Below, in pieces: positions 1 through 8,874 of a stretch of DNA of 64,000 bases. Below the pieces are notes generated by a model. That model did not search any database and had not been told where the DNA came from. It saw only the letters and a program-made list of their open reading frames with translations. A program made the position numbers and the translations under genes. This DNA comes from Cellulomonas wangleii (GTDB taxonomy: Bacteria; Actinomycetota; Actinomycetes; Actinomycetales; Cellulomonadaceae): the NCBI RefSeq assembly GCF_018388445.1, contig NZ_CP074405.1, positions 3,224,001 to 3,288,000 on the forward strand, in the 5' to 3' direction. How positions within the stretch are numbered: position 1 is the first letter of the stretch; each line of letters starts with the position of its first letter.

Positions 1-489
1 CGGTTCACCCGCCGGTACGGGCCCGTCCTGACGGAGCCGACCGCGCTCCTGTCGCAGGCTCCGCTCGTCCTGGGCACGGACGGGGCCAAGATGAGCAAGA
101 GCCGCGGCAACGCGATCGAGCTGCGCGCGGACGCCGACGCCACGGCCGCGGCGGTGCGCGGGGCCCGGACGGACGCCCGACGCACCATCACCTACGACCC
201 GGCACACCGCCCCGAGGTCTCCAACCTGCTGCTGCTGGGCGCGCTGGCGTCCGCGCGGACGCCGCAGGACCTCGCCGACGAGATCGCGGACGGGGGCGCG
301 GCCGCACTCAAGGCGTACGTCACCGACGCCCTCGTCGCGCACCTCGCGCCCGTGCGGGCCCGCCGGGCCGAGCTGGCGCGCGATCCGTTCCTCGTGCGCG
401 ACGTCCTGGCGCGCGGGGCCGCGCGGGCCGCCCAGGAGGCCGACGCGACGCTGGCCGACGTCCGGCGGGCGATGCGGCAGACGTCCTGA
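1..489 (+). CDS. trpS: Tryptophanyl-tRNA synthetase, C-terminal part
   Basis: This is the 3' end of a class I aminoacyl-tRNA synthetase; its 5' end lies outside the window. The frame is open from base 1 and gives 162 residues. The KMSKS signature, which stabilises ATP in the transition state, is visible as KMSKS at about residues 30-34, after the segment LLSQAPLVLGTDG. The helical anticodon-binding region that follows, with the ending ADVRRAMRQTS, is typical of bacterial TrpRS, which charges tRNA-Trp in the cytoplasm. The KMSKS motif alone could belong to TyrRS, but the surrounding residues fit TrpRS better. A strong hairpin follows the stop. Confidence 0.88.
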   Translation, partial: RFTRRYGPVLTEPTALLSQAPLVLGTDGAKMSKSRGNAIELRADADATAAAVRGARTDARRTITYDPAHRPEVSNLLLLGALASARTPQDLADEIADGGAAALKAYVTDALVAHLAPVRARRAELARDPFLVRDVLARGAARAAQEADATLADVRRAMRQTS

Positions 490-570
490 CGGCCGGCTCG
501 GACACGTCGGCGGCCCGGCACGTCCGCGACCGTGCCCGGGCGCGGCCACCGGGGACGCGACCCCGGGACG

Positions 571-608
571 CACGAGGGCGGCCCGGCAGGTGCCGGGCCG
601 CCCTCGTG
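571..608. terminator. Bidirectional hairpin terminator between trpS and gdhA
   Basis: A perfect 17-bp inverted repeat (571-587 with 592-608) with a 4-nt loop lies between the convergent trpS and gdhA stops. There is no clear U tract, as is common in high-GC actinobacteria. It can serve both strands. Confidence 0.85.
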
Positions 609-624
609 GACGGGTCGGGTCGGG

Positions 625-2169
<1,545 letters not shown>

Positions 2170-2233
2170 TCAGCGCCGCCGCGCACCGGTGGGTGGTCGT
2201 GTCATCGACACGCCACCGGCCGGTGGCGGTGCG

Positions 2234-3634
2234 TCACCACTTCGCGTTGCGGGCCAGCTCCAGTGCCATCTCCTGCCACCACTGGCCGGCACCGGGCCCG
2301 CCGTTGCAGGCACCGTCCGACTCACCGGGCAGCTTGATCCACAGCAGGGCGTCGAGCCCGCTGCCGTCGTTGACCCGCGTGGGGCGCTCACCCAGGGCGC
2401 GGCCCCGGGGGTTGCACCACTCGGAGCCCGCCGGGCCGTTGCCGTTGCGCGACGTGTCGATGACGAACGTCTTGCCACCGGTCAGGCGCGAGATCTCCTG
2501 CCCGTAGGCCTTGGCCTCGGCGGTCGTGCGGTAGTTCGACACGTTGAGCGAGAAGCCGACGGCGTCGCTGAACCCGATGCGGTTGAGGCGGTTCGCGGCC
2601 TCGGTCGTCGAGAGCCACGCGGAGTGCCCGGCGTCGATGTAGACACGGGCGCCCTTGGCCGTCAGCGCCTTGGCCGCGTACTGCAGGAACCCGACCCGGT
2701 CGCCCTGACCGGAGCAGTCACCGAGCTGCGCGAGGGCGTCGGGCTCGAGGACGACCCAGGGGTTGCCCTGGATGCCCTGGGCGACGGTGTCGATCCAGCG
2801 CGCGTACTCGGACTCCGACACGCCGCCGCCGGAGTGCGAGCCGCAGTCGCGGCCCGGGATGGCGTAGACGACGAGGACGGCGGTCTTGCCCGCGGCGCGC
2901 GCGGCACCGGTGATGTCCCGCACCTCCTGCTGGGCGTGCGCCGCGTCGTTCCAGTTGCCGACCCAGTACGCCTGCGGCGTGAGCGCGATCTTCTCGAGCA
3001 GGGCCTTGTCGCTGCCGGACGCGGCCTGCCACGCGCGGTACGACTGGTTCGTCGTGTCGACGTGGAACTGGCTGTTCGACACCGGCGGGGGCGTCGTCGG
3101 GTTCTGCGTGGGTGTGATCACCGGCGTGGGGGTGACGACCGGGCTGGGCGTCACGGAGGGGGTGACCGAGGGCGTCGGGCTCGACGTCGGACCCGCGACG
3201 CCACCGGTGCAGGTGGTGCCGTTGAGGGTGAACGAGGTCGGGGCGTTGTTGCTGCCGGCCCACGAGCCGTTGAAGCCCACCTGGACGTTGGCGTTGGTGC
3301 CGAGCGAGCCGTTCCACGGCACGTTCTTCACGCTGACCTGCGAACCGGTCGTCGAGACGACCCCGTTCCACAGCTGCTGGATGCTCTGGCCGTCGGCGAA
3401 CGACCAGCGCAGGTCCCAGGACGACAGCGGGTCGCCCAGGTTCGTGACGGTCACCGTGGCGCCGAAGCCGCCGGGCCACTGGCTCGTCACGGAGTAGTCG
3501 ACGCGACAGCCGGCGGCGGCCTGCGCCGCGGTCGAGGTCAGCGCCGTGACTCCGGCGGCCACGACCGCGCTGGCGGCGAGGGCCGCGACGACCTTGCGCC
3601 GGGTGGTGGAGACCACCTTCGTGCGGGGGGACAT
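2234..3634 (-). CDS. cenA: Secreted endoglucanase: CBM2, Pro/Thr linker, GH6 (CenA type)
   Basis: This 466-residue secreted endo-1,4-beta-glucanase has the architecture of Cellulomonas fimi CenA. Residues 1-40 are a signal peptide ending AAQAA; 41-145 are a CBM2 cellulose-binding module opened by GCRVDY and closed by CTG, with surface Trp residues; 146-187 are a Pro/Thr/Ser linker; 188-466 are the GH6 catalytic domain. The putative catalytic acid lies in VLEPDALAQL and the base region in KLPGESDGACNGG; the Cys positions in GRDCG, GDCSG, EWCNP and DGACNG match the family's disulfides. Start ATG 3634 has GAGGAGA upstream. The gene stands alone, with about 225 nt of upstream sequence as promoter space; I saw no clear CebR-type palindrome there. 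Confidence 0.97.
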   Translation of the reverse strand: MSPRTKVVSTTRRKVVAALAASAVVAAGVTALTSTAAQAAAGCRVDYSVTSQWPGGFGATVTVTNLGDPLSSWDLRWSFADGQSIQQLWNGVVSTTGSQVSVKNVPWNGSLGTNANVQVGFNGSWAGSNNAPTSFTLNGTTCTGGVAGPTSSPTPSVTPSVTPSPVVTPTPVITPTQNPTTPPPVSNSQFHVDTTNQSYRAWQAASGSDKALLEKIALTPQAYWVGNWNDAAHAQQEVRDITGAARAAGKTAVLVVYAIPGRDCGSHSGGGVSESEYARWIDTVAQGIQGNPWVVLEPDALAQLGDCSGQGDRVGFLQYAAKALTAKGARVYIDAGHSAWLSTTEAANRLNRIGFSDAVGFSLNVSNYRTTAEAKAYGQEISRLTGGKTFVIDTSRNGNGPAGSEWCNPRGRALGERPTRVNDGSGLDALLWIKLPGESDGACNGGPGAGQWWQEMALELARNAKW

Positions 3635-3859
3635 GGGCTCTCCTCGGGTCGGGTCGGCGTCGGGCACGCCGACGCCGGCGAGCCGGTCGGCGCGCCCGGG
3701 GGGGCGTCGTCCTCGACGCCGTCCCCGAACGACTCCCCGATCACACCCGAGCGGGGTGCGGCCTGGCGAGCGGACGGTCGTGCCCTAATCGTTTTTGCCC
3801 GGGCAGGCGGACGTCGAACCGCTTACGTGCCCGCCGGGGCAGCCGCGCCCGTCACCCCG

Positions 3860-4960
3860 TCAGGGCCGCGGCGCACCGCGCCCCCGCAGCGCCCGGTGGT
3901 GGTCGCGCGTGATCCGTCGCCACCGGGCCCGCTCCTCGGCCGCGAGCCGCGCGTCCGCACGACGGGCCTGGTAGGCGGCCTCGCGGGCCAGCTTGCGCCA
4001 GCTCGCCAGCCGGCGGGCCGGCAGCTCACCGCTCGCGACGGCCGCCTGCACCGCGCAGCCGGGCTCCCGCTCGTGGGAGCAGTCCGTGAAGCGGCACGCG
4101 GCCGCGAGCGCCGTCACGTCGGCGAACGTCGCGTCGAGCGCCTCGGGCGCGGCGACGAGGCCGATCCCCCGCAGCCCCGGCGTGTCGACGAGGACCGCGC
4201 CGTCGGCCAGGGGCACCAGCTCCCGGTGGGTCGTCGTGTGCCGGCCCCGGCCGTCCACGCGGACCTCCCCCGTCGCCATGACCTCCCGGCCGGCGAGGCG
4301 GTTGACCAGGCTCGACTTGCCCGCGCCCGACGCCCCCACCACCACGATCGCCACGCCCGGCGCCAGCAGCGCCCGCAGCGGCTCGAGGCCCGCGCCGTCC
4401 AGCACGCTCACCGCGTGGACGTCCACGCCGATCGCGACCTGCGCCACCTCGGCGGCCATGCCGTCGGGGTCCGGGACGAGGTCCGCCTTGGTGAGCACGA
4501 CGACGGGCCGGGCGCCGGAACGCCACGCCAAGGTCAGCAGCCGCTCGACCCGCCCCAGGTCCGGGTCGGGATCCAGGTGCTCGACCACGAGCACGACGTC
4601 GACGTTCGCCGCGACGACCTGCTCGAGCGACGTGCGGCCGGCCGAGTCGCGCACCACCGCCGTGCGCCGCGGGTGCAGGCCGGTCGCGCGCAGGGCGGTC
4701 GCGTGCAGTGCTGTCGCGTGCTCGTCGGCGGGCCACGTCTCACCTGCGTCGTCGCCGACCACGTCGACCACGTCGCCGACGGTCGGGGGCGTGCGCGTGC
4801 CGTCGGGCAGCGGCAGCAGGCCGTCGCGGGGCAGCTCCGCGCGCCGTGCGACCGCACCCAGGTCCGCGTCGGGGACGACGAGGACCGCACCGCGCTCGGC
4901 CCGCACGACGCGGGCGCGCAGCGGCGCGCCGGCGGGTGGCTGCGGTGCGGACGTGCTCAC
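3860..4960 (-). CDS. rsgA: Ribosome small-subunit-dependent GTPase A
   Basis: RsgA (YjeQ) is a circularly permuted GTPase that proofreads late 30S assembly. Visible are the N-terminal OB-fold region, NKxD-type TKADLV, the G1 P-loop GASGAGKSSLVN, G3 DTPGLRG and a C-terminal zinc knuckle CRFTDCSHEREPGC. The product is 366 residues, slightly longer than most RsgA. I chose GTG 4960: a TACCGT box ends exactly 6 nt before it, so the transcript probably begins on the start codon, and no usable Shine-Dalgarno is present. Longer in-frame readings upstream are GC-rich noise. Confidence 0.92.
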   Translation of the reverse strand: MSTSAPQPPAGAPLRARVVRAERGAVLVVPDADLGAVARRAELPRDGLLPLPDGTRTPPTVGDVVDVVGDDAGETWPADEHATALHATALRATGLHPRRTAVVRDSAGRTSLEQVVAANVDVVLVVEHLDPDPDLGRVERLLTLAWRSGARPVVVLTKADLVPDPDGMAAEVAQVAIGVDVHAVSVLDGAGLEPLRALLAPGVAIVVVGASGAGKSSLVNRLAGREVMATGEVRVDGRGRHTTTHRELVPLADGAVLVDTPGLRGIGLVAAPEALDATFADVTALAAACRFTDCSHEREPGCAVQAAVASGELPARRLASWRKLAREAAYQARRADARLAAEERARWRRITRDHHRALRGRGAPRP

Positions 4961-4966
4961 CCCTCG

Positions 4967-4972
4967 ACGGTA
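4967..4972 (-). promoter_or_regulatory. -10 box (TACCGT) for leaderless rsgA
   Basis: TACCGT lies 6 nt before the GTG start. A -10 hexamer at this distance puts the transcription start on or next to the first codon. Confidence 0.55.
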
Positions 4973-5034
4973 GGTCGGGCGTCGCGCGCGGGCGACGGCT
5001 TTTCCGTCCCCCGGCACCGTCGGGCCCGACGCCC

Positions 5035-5847
5035 TCAGCCGGTGGGGTAGTCCGGTCCTCCGGGGACCCCGAACGCCTCCTCGAGCGAGCCGACGCCCTG
5101 GGCGTGCAGCCACGCGGTCAGGTCGCGGCCCACCCAGCGCAGGTGCCAGCCCTCCGGCGCGTACCCGGTGACCGCGGTGTTCTGCTCGGTGTAGCGCACG
5201 ACGAACCCGTGCTCCCAGGCGTGCTCGGCGAGCCACCGGCCCTCGGCCGTCTGCGCGAAGCAGGTCTGCAGGTTGCACTCCGGCTGCGTCCCGGAGTCGA
5301 TGTCCACCGCGAGGCCGGTCTCGTGCTCCGAGAACCCGGGGCGCGCCGAGTAGCGCTCGGCGTGCGCGAACCCGCGACGCCCCTCGACGTCGGCACGCGC
5401 CGCGGCCTGCTCGGCGTACGACCGGAACCCGCTGCGCACGACGAGCCGGGCACCCGCCTGGTCCGCCGCCGCGACCATCGCCGCGAGGTCCGGCTGCACG
5501 GCGGCCCGCAGCCGCGCCCCGCCCACGTCCACGAGGTCGCCCGGCACGTGGTCCGCCGCGATGGGGTGCTGCTTGTTGACGATCACCCACGGGCTCGCGG
5601 GGTCCGTCGTGGAGTGCGTGGCCAGGTCGAACGTGGGCTCCGGTGCCGGCTCGGGCTCGGCCGCGGGCGCGTAGGACGGCACGGGCAGGGCCTCGTGCCA
5701 GGGCACCTCCTCGGTGAGGCCCTGGATGCGCATCGCCGGGTCGCCCGCCAGCTCGGACCACAGCCCGGTGGCGGCTCCGCCGATGCCCACGACGGCCACC
5801 ACCACGAACCCGGCGACCAGGATGCCGCGCCAGGGACGAGGGGTCAT
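5035..5847 (-). CDS. Membrane-anchored D-Ala-D-Ala carboxypeptidase (M15B, VanY-like)
   Basis: The 270-residue protein has one N-terminal membrane segment (about residues 7-30), a Pro/Glu-rich spacer and a peptidase M15B domain. The zinc-binding pattern of the family is visible: SGFRSYAEQ, then SEHETGLAVDID for the first His and Asp ligands, and WHLRWVG for the last His. Such enzymes trim D-alanine from peptidoglycan stems outside the membrane. A VanY label does not imply vancomycin resistance here, since no vanR/S/H/A/X genes are nearby. ATG 5847 lies 8 nt after TACGAT. It is separated from the RNase gene upstream by 35 nt and may also be read from that promoter. Confidence 0.85.
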   Translation of the reverse strand: MTPRPWRGILVAGFVVVAVVGIGGAATGLWSELAGDPAMRIQGLTEEVPWHEALPVPSYAPAAEPEPAPEPTFDLATHSTTDPASPWVIVNKQHPIAADHVPGDLVDVGGARLRAAVQPDLAAMVAAADQAGARLVVRSGFRSYAEQAAARADVEGRRGFAHAERYSARPGFSEHETGLAVDIDSGTQPECNLQTCFAQTAEGRWLAEHAWEHGFVVRYTEQNTAVTGYAPEGWHLRWVGRDLTAWLHAQGVGSLEEAFGVPGGPDYPTG

Positions 5848-5855
5848 GGACGCCG

Positions 5856-5861
5856 ATCGTA
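5856..5861 (-). promoter_or_regulatory. -10 box (TACGAT) before the M15B peptidase
   Basis: TACGAT ends 8 nt before the ATG, implying a leaderless or nearly leaderless transcript. Confidence 0.45.
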
Positions 5862-5882
5862 GGGGCAATCCGGACGAATCCG

Positions 5883-7367
5883 TCACCGCGCCACGAATGT
5901 CACCCGTCGGTGGGGCACCGACACCTCGTCCAGCCGAGCGTCGAGCGTCTCCCCGAGCGGCAGGACGCCCGACGCGGACGTCACCGGGGCCACGACGGCG
6001 GGGTCGCGCAGCTGCAGGGCGCCGCGCACCCGGCCGTCGCGCGGCTCGTCCGCGTCGACCACCACACCGGTGAACACCTGGCCGACCCGGGGCGCCAGCA
6101 CGGCGGCCTCGACCAGGTCCAGCACCCCGCGGTCGAACGCCGCGACGCGCCGCCCGGTGCGCGACATCGTGGCGGGCAGCTCGGGCAGCTGCTCCTGCAC
6201 CCATCCCGGCACGTCGTGACCACCGACGGCGGCGAGGCAGACCTCGGTGCCGTAGCGGTCGACGAGCCGGCGCAGCGGGGCGGTGACGTGCGCGTACGGC
6301 GCGCGGATCGCGCCGTGCTCCGCGTCGTGCCCGGTGGGCGGCGCCTCGTGCGGGCCGAAGGTGCGGTAGCCGGCCCCGCGGAACAGCGTGGTGGCCTCCC
6401 GCAGGAACGCGGCGTGGGGGCCGAGGCGCGAGTCGAGGCCTGCCAGCAGGTCGGGGTAGGGCACGTCGTCGGGCCAGTCGATGTCGAGGGCGCGCGCCGT
6501 GCGCCGCAGCCGCGCGACGTCCCGCGGGTCGGCGGGCGGCAGCGTCCGGACGACGCCGGCACCGACGTCGAGCATGAGCCGGGCGGCGACGATGCCGGTG
6601 AGCAGGGAGATCTGCGCGTTCCAGCCCTCGACGGGCAGCGTCGCGCGGAACCGCAGGCCGAAGGTGCCGTCGTCGGCGCGCACCACCTCCTGCTCGGGGA
6701 CGTCGAGGGACGCCCCGCCGCGGTCGCGCTCGCGCGCCTCGCGCAACCGGCCGACGGCGGCCAGCGACTGCAGGAGGTCGTCGGCCGTGCCCGCGTCGAG
6801 CCGGTCCTGCACCTCGCCGTAGGCGAGCTGGGCCCGGCTGCGCACGGTCGCCCGCTCCACGTGGACGTCGACGGGCTCACCGTCGGCGTCGAGGTCGATG
6901 CTCCACAGCACGGCCGGGCGCACCTGCCCGGGCAGGAGGCTGGCGGCGCCCTCCGAGAGCACCGTCGGGTGCAGGGGGACGCGCCCGTCGGGGCTGTAGC
7001 AGGTCAGGCCGCGGCGGTGCGTCTCGGCGTCCAGCGGTCCGCCGGGTGCGACGAAGGCGGCGACGTCGGCGATGGCGTACCGCACCCGCCACCCGGCACC
7101 GCGCCGTTCGACGTGGACCGCCTGGTCGAGGTCGGTCGAGCCCACCGGGTCGACGGTCACGAAGGGCACGTCGGTGCGGTCCGCGCGCGGTCCGGGGACG
7201 CGCGCGTCGTCCGGTCCGCGTCGGGCAGCCTCCTGCGCCTCGGCGAGCACCTCGGGCGGGTGGGCGCCCGGCAGCTCGACCTCCTCCCGCAGGGCCGCGA
7301 GCCCCGCGGTCACGGCGGACGTCGTGGCGTCGGAAGGGGCGAGGAGGCGGACGGGACGAACGGGCAC
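5883..7367 (-). CDS. RNB-domain exoribonuclease (RNase II/R family)
   Basis: The 494-residue protein carries an RNB catalytic domain: VTVDPVGSTDLDQAV supplies the metal-binding Asp cluster, and YAIADVAAFV, GLTCYSPDGRVPLHP and HVTAPLRRLVDRYG are further RNB landmarks. It would degrade RNA 3' to 5' in the cytoplasm. It is shorter than E. coli RNase II (about 640 aa) and lacks obvious full cold-shock and S1 domains, as in a known short actinobacterial branch. GTG 7367 is chosen because a TACAGT box lies exactly 6 nt upstream and no ribosome-binding site exists. Confidence 0.9.
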   Translation of the reverse strand: MPVRPVRLLAPSDATTSAVTAGLAALREEVELPGAHPPEVLAEAQEAARRGPDDARVPGPRADRTDVPFVTVDPVGSTDLDQAVHVERRGAGWRVRYAIADVAAFVAPGGPLDAETHRRGLTCYSPDGRVPLHPTVLSEGAASLLPGQVRPAVLWSIDLDADGEPVDVHVERATVRSRAQLAYGEVQDRLDAGTADDLLQSLAAVGRLREARERDRGGASLDVPEQEVVRADDGTFGLRFRATLPVEGWNAQISLLTGIVAARLMLDVGAGVVRTLPPADPRDVARLRRTARALDIDWPDDVPYPDLLAGLDSRLGPHAAFLREATTLFRGAGYRTFGPHEAPPTGHDAEHGAIRAPYAHVTAPLRRLVDRYGTEVCLAAVGGHDVPGWVQEQLPELPATMSRTGRRVAAFDRGVLDLVEAAVLAPRVGQVFTGVVVDADEPRDGRVRGALQLRDPAVVAPVTSASGVLPLGETLDARLDEVSVPHRRVTFVAR

Positions 7368-7684
7368 GCAGGCACTGTAGGTGCTGCGGGCGCCACGGGC
7401 GCACCGGGGGGACGTCTCACCAGTCAAGAAAGCCGACCGTTCTTATCCTCTTTTCGGGACCGCGTGCCTAGCCTCGACGCCAGGACGCACCCACGCCGCG
7501 CACCGGCCGGCGGGACGGGGGACCGCATGAGCACCACGGGGCACGCCGCCGACCGCCGATGTCGGCGCCGCGGTCACGCGCCCGCCGTCCCGGCGCCCGC
7601 GTCCCGCCCGCCGCGCCACCGACCCGCCGGTCGGTCGCGCGCACCCCCGCGCACCCGCCCACGCCCACGCCCCAGGAGAGACCC
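7368..7684. other. Intergenic region before the flavin reductase pair
   Basis: This 317-nt gap separates the divergent RNase and flavin reductase genes. It has an AT-rich pocket at about 7425-7455, unusual for this genome, followed by a possible -10 box TAGCCT at 7470-7475 on the + strand. The 3' half (7500-7680) is very GC-rich and open in several frames; I see no convincing gene there. Confidence 0.4.
7374..7379 (-). promoter_or_regulatory. -10 box (TACAGT) for leaderless RNB gene
   Basis: TACAGT followed by 6 nt and then GTG. The near-consensus hexamer makes this one of the better leaderless candidates in the window. Confidence 0.6.
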
Positions 7685-8254
7685 ATGCCCCGACCCGACC
7701 CCGTGCGCGTCGCCGCGCTCGTCGGCAACCCCCGCTCCGGATCCCGCACGCTGGCCGCCGCCGCGGCCCTGGCCCGCACGCTCGCCGTGCGGCTCGACCC
7801 CACCGCCGCGGCTGCCGGTCCCGCGTCCGTCGTGGACCTCGCGACGCTGGCGCCCGCGCTGCACGCGCAGCCCCGCACCCCCGACCTCGACGCCGCGCTG
7901 CGGGCCGTGGCGGACGCCGACGTCCTCGTCGTCGCCACCCCCGTCCACAAGGCGTCGTTCACGGGCCTGCTCAAGTCGTTCCTCGACCTGTACGGCCCCG
8001 ACGGCCTCGCCGGGGCCGTCGCCGTACCGCTGGTCGTCTCGGCCTCCGCCGCCCACGCGCTGGTCGGCGAGGTGCACCTGCGGCCCGTGCTGGTCGAGCT
8101 CGGCGCCACGGTCCCCACCCGGTCCCTCACGCTGCTGGACGCGGAGCTGGCCGACGTCGCACCGGTCGTCGAGCGCTGGTGGCAGCGCGCCGAGGACCCG
8201 CTGCGGCGGGCCGTCGGCGCGGACCGCACCCGCGCCCTGGAGGTGGCGCGATGA
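7685..8254 (+). CDS. NAD(P)H-dependent FMN reductase (SsuE/MsuE type)
   Basis: The 189-residue flavodoxin-fold protein begins VAALVGNPRSGSRT, the phosphate-binding loop of the NADPH-dependent FMN reductase family, and contains TPVHKASFTGLLKSFLDL, a characteristic stretch of SsuE-type enzymes. These supply FMNH2 to two-component monooxygenases such as alkanesulfonate monooxygenase. ATG 7685 has AGGAGAG upstream. The stop overlaps the start of the next gene (ATGA), so the two are translationally coupled. No monooxygenase partner lies in this cluster. Confidence 0.85.
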   Translation: MPRPDPVRVAALVGNPRSGSRTLAAAAALARTLAVRLDPTAAAAGPASVVDLATLAPALHAQPRTPDLDAALRAVADADVLVVATPVHKASFTGLLKSFLDLYGPDGLAGAVAVPLVVSASAAHALVGEVHLRPVLVELGATVPTRSLTLLDAELADVAPVVERWWQRAEDPLRRAVGADRTRALEVAR

Positions 8255-8784
8255 GCACGAGCACCCACGACCTGCACCACCTGGAACGCCTCCTGGCCGA
8301 GCACGACGAGCCGACGCTCACACCCGACGAGTACAAGCAGGTGTTCCGCCGGCACGCCGCCGGCGTCGCGGTCGTCACCCTGCGGGACGGTGACCGGCTC
8401 GTGGGCTTCACGGCGACGTCCGTCATCTCGGTGTCCGCCGCGCCGCCGCTGCTGGCGTTCTCGCTCGCGTCGGGGTCGTCGTCGTGGCCCGCGCTGTCCC
8501 GGGCGACCACCGTCGCGGTGTCCTTCCTGGCCGAGGGCCAGCAGGACGTGTCGACGCGGTTCGCGACCTCGGGGATCGACCGGTTCGCCGCCGGCGGCTG
8601 GACGCCGCTGCCGACCGGGGAGCCGGTCGTCGACGGGGCGCAGGCGTGGGTGCGCGGACGGGTCGTCCAGCGCACCCCCGTCGGCGACAGCCACCTGGTC
8701 TCGCTGCGGGCCCTCAGCCACGGTGTGAGCTGCGCGCGCCCGCTCGTCTACCGCGACCGGGTCTACCACCGCCTCACCACCTGA
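8251..8784 (+). CDS. Flavin reductase (DIM6/NTAB, HpaC-like domain)
   Basis: The 177-residue protein belongs to the split-barrel flavin reductase family: FRRHAAGVAVVTL near residue 34, VGFTATSVISVSAAPPLLAFSL for flavin contacts, and ALSHGVSCARPLVYRDRVYHRL at the end. It would reduce FMN or FAD with NAD(P)H for an oxygenase. Its ATG overlaps the upstream reductase stop by 4 nt. Having two structurally unrelated flavin reductases fused into one operon is unusual. A long hairpin follows the stop. Confidence 0.85.
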   Translation: MSTSTHDLHHLERLLAEHDEPTLTPDEYKQVFRRHAAGVAVVTLRDGDRLVGFTATSVISVSAAPPLLAFSLASGSSSWPALSRATTVAVSFLAEGQQDVSTRFATSGIDRFAAGGWTPLPTGEPVVDGAQAWVRGRVVQRTPVGDSHLVSLRALSHGVSCARPLVYRDRVYHRLTT

Positions 8785-8801
8785 CCCCGCCCGGACGTGA
8801 C

Positions 8802-8850
8802 GGAGCGACCCGGTCGCGCCCAGGCAGCCTGGGTGTGACCGGGTCGCTCC
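8802..8850. terminator. Two-tier hairpin terminator between flavin reductase and purL
   Basis: A 14-bp stem (8802-8815 with 8837-8850), a small internal loop and a 6-bp inner stem form one long hairpin between convergent genes. Confidence 0.85.
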
Positions 8851-8874
8851 CCCACCCGAGGGCGGGGCGGTCCG

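Noticed and set aside
3797..3806. TGCCCGGGCA palindrome upstream of cenA as a regulator site
   Set aside because: A 10-bp all-GC palindrome is expected by chance in this composition and does not match a known cellulase operator.
5035..5847. VanY-like peptidase as part of a vancomycin-resistance cluster
   Set aside because: None of the van regulatory or ligase genes are nearby; the family is common in cell-wall turnover.
7527..7684. Upstream ORF starting MSTTGHAADRRC before the FMN reductase as a cysteine leader
   Set aside because: It has one isolated Cys, no nearby stop and no TANNNT box at leaderless spacing.
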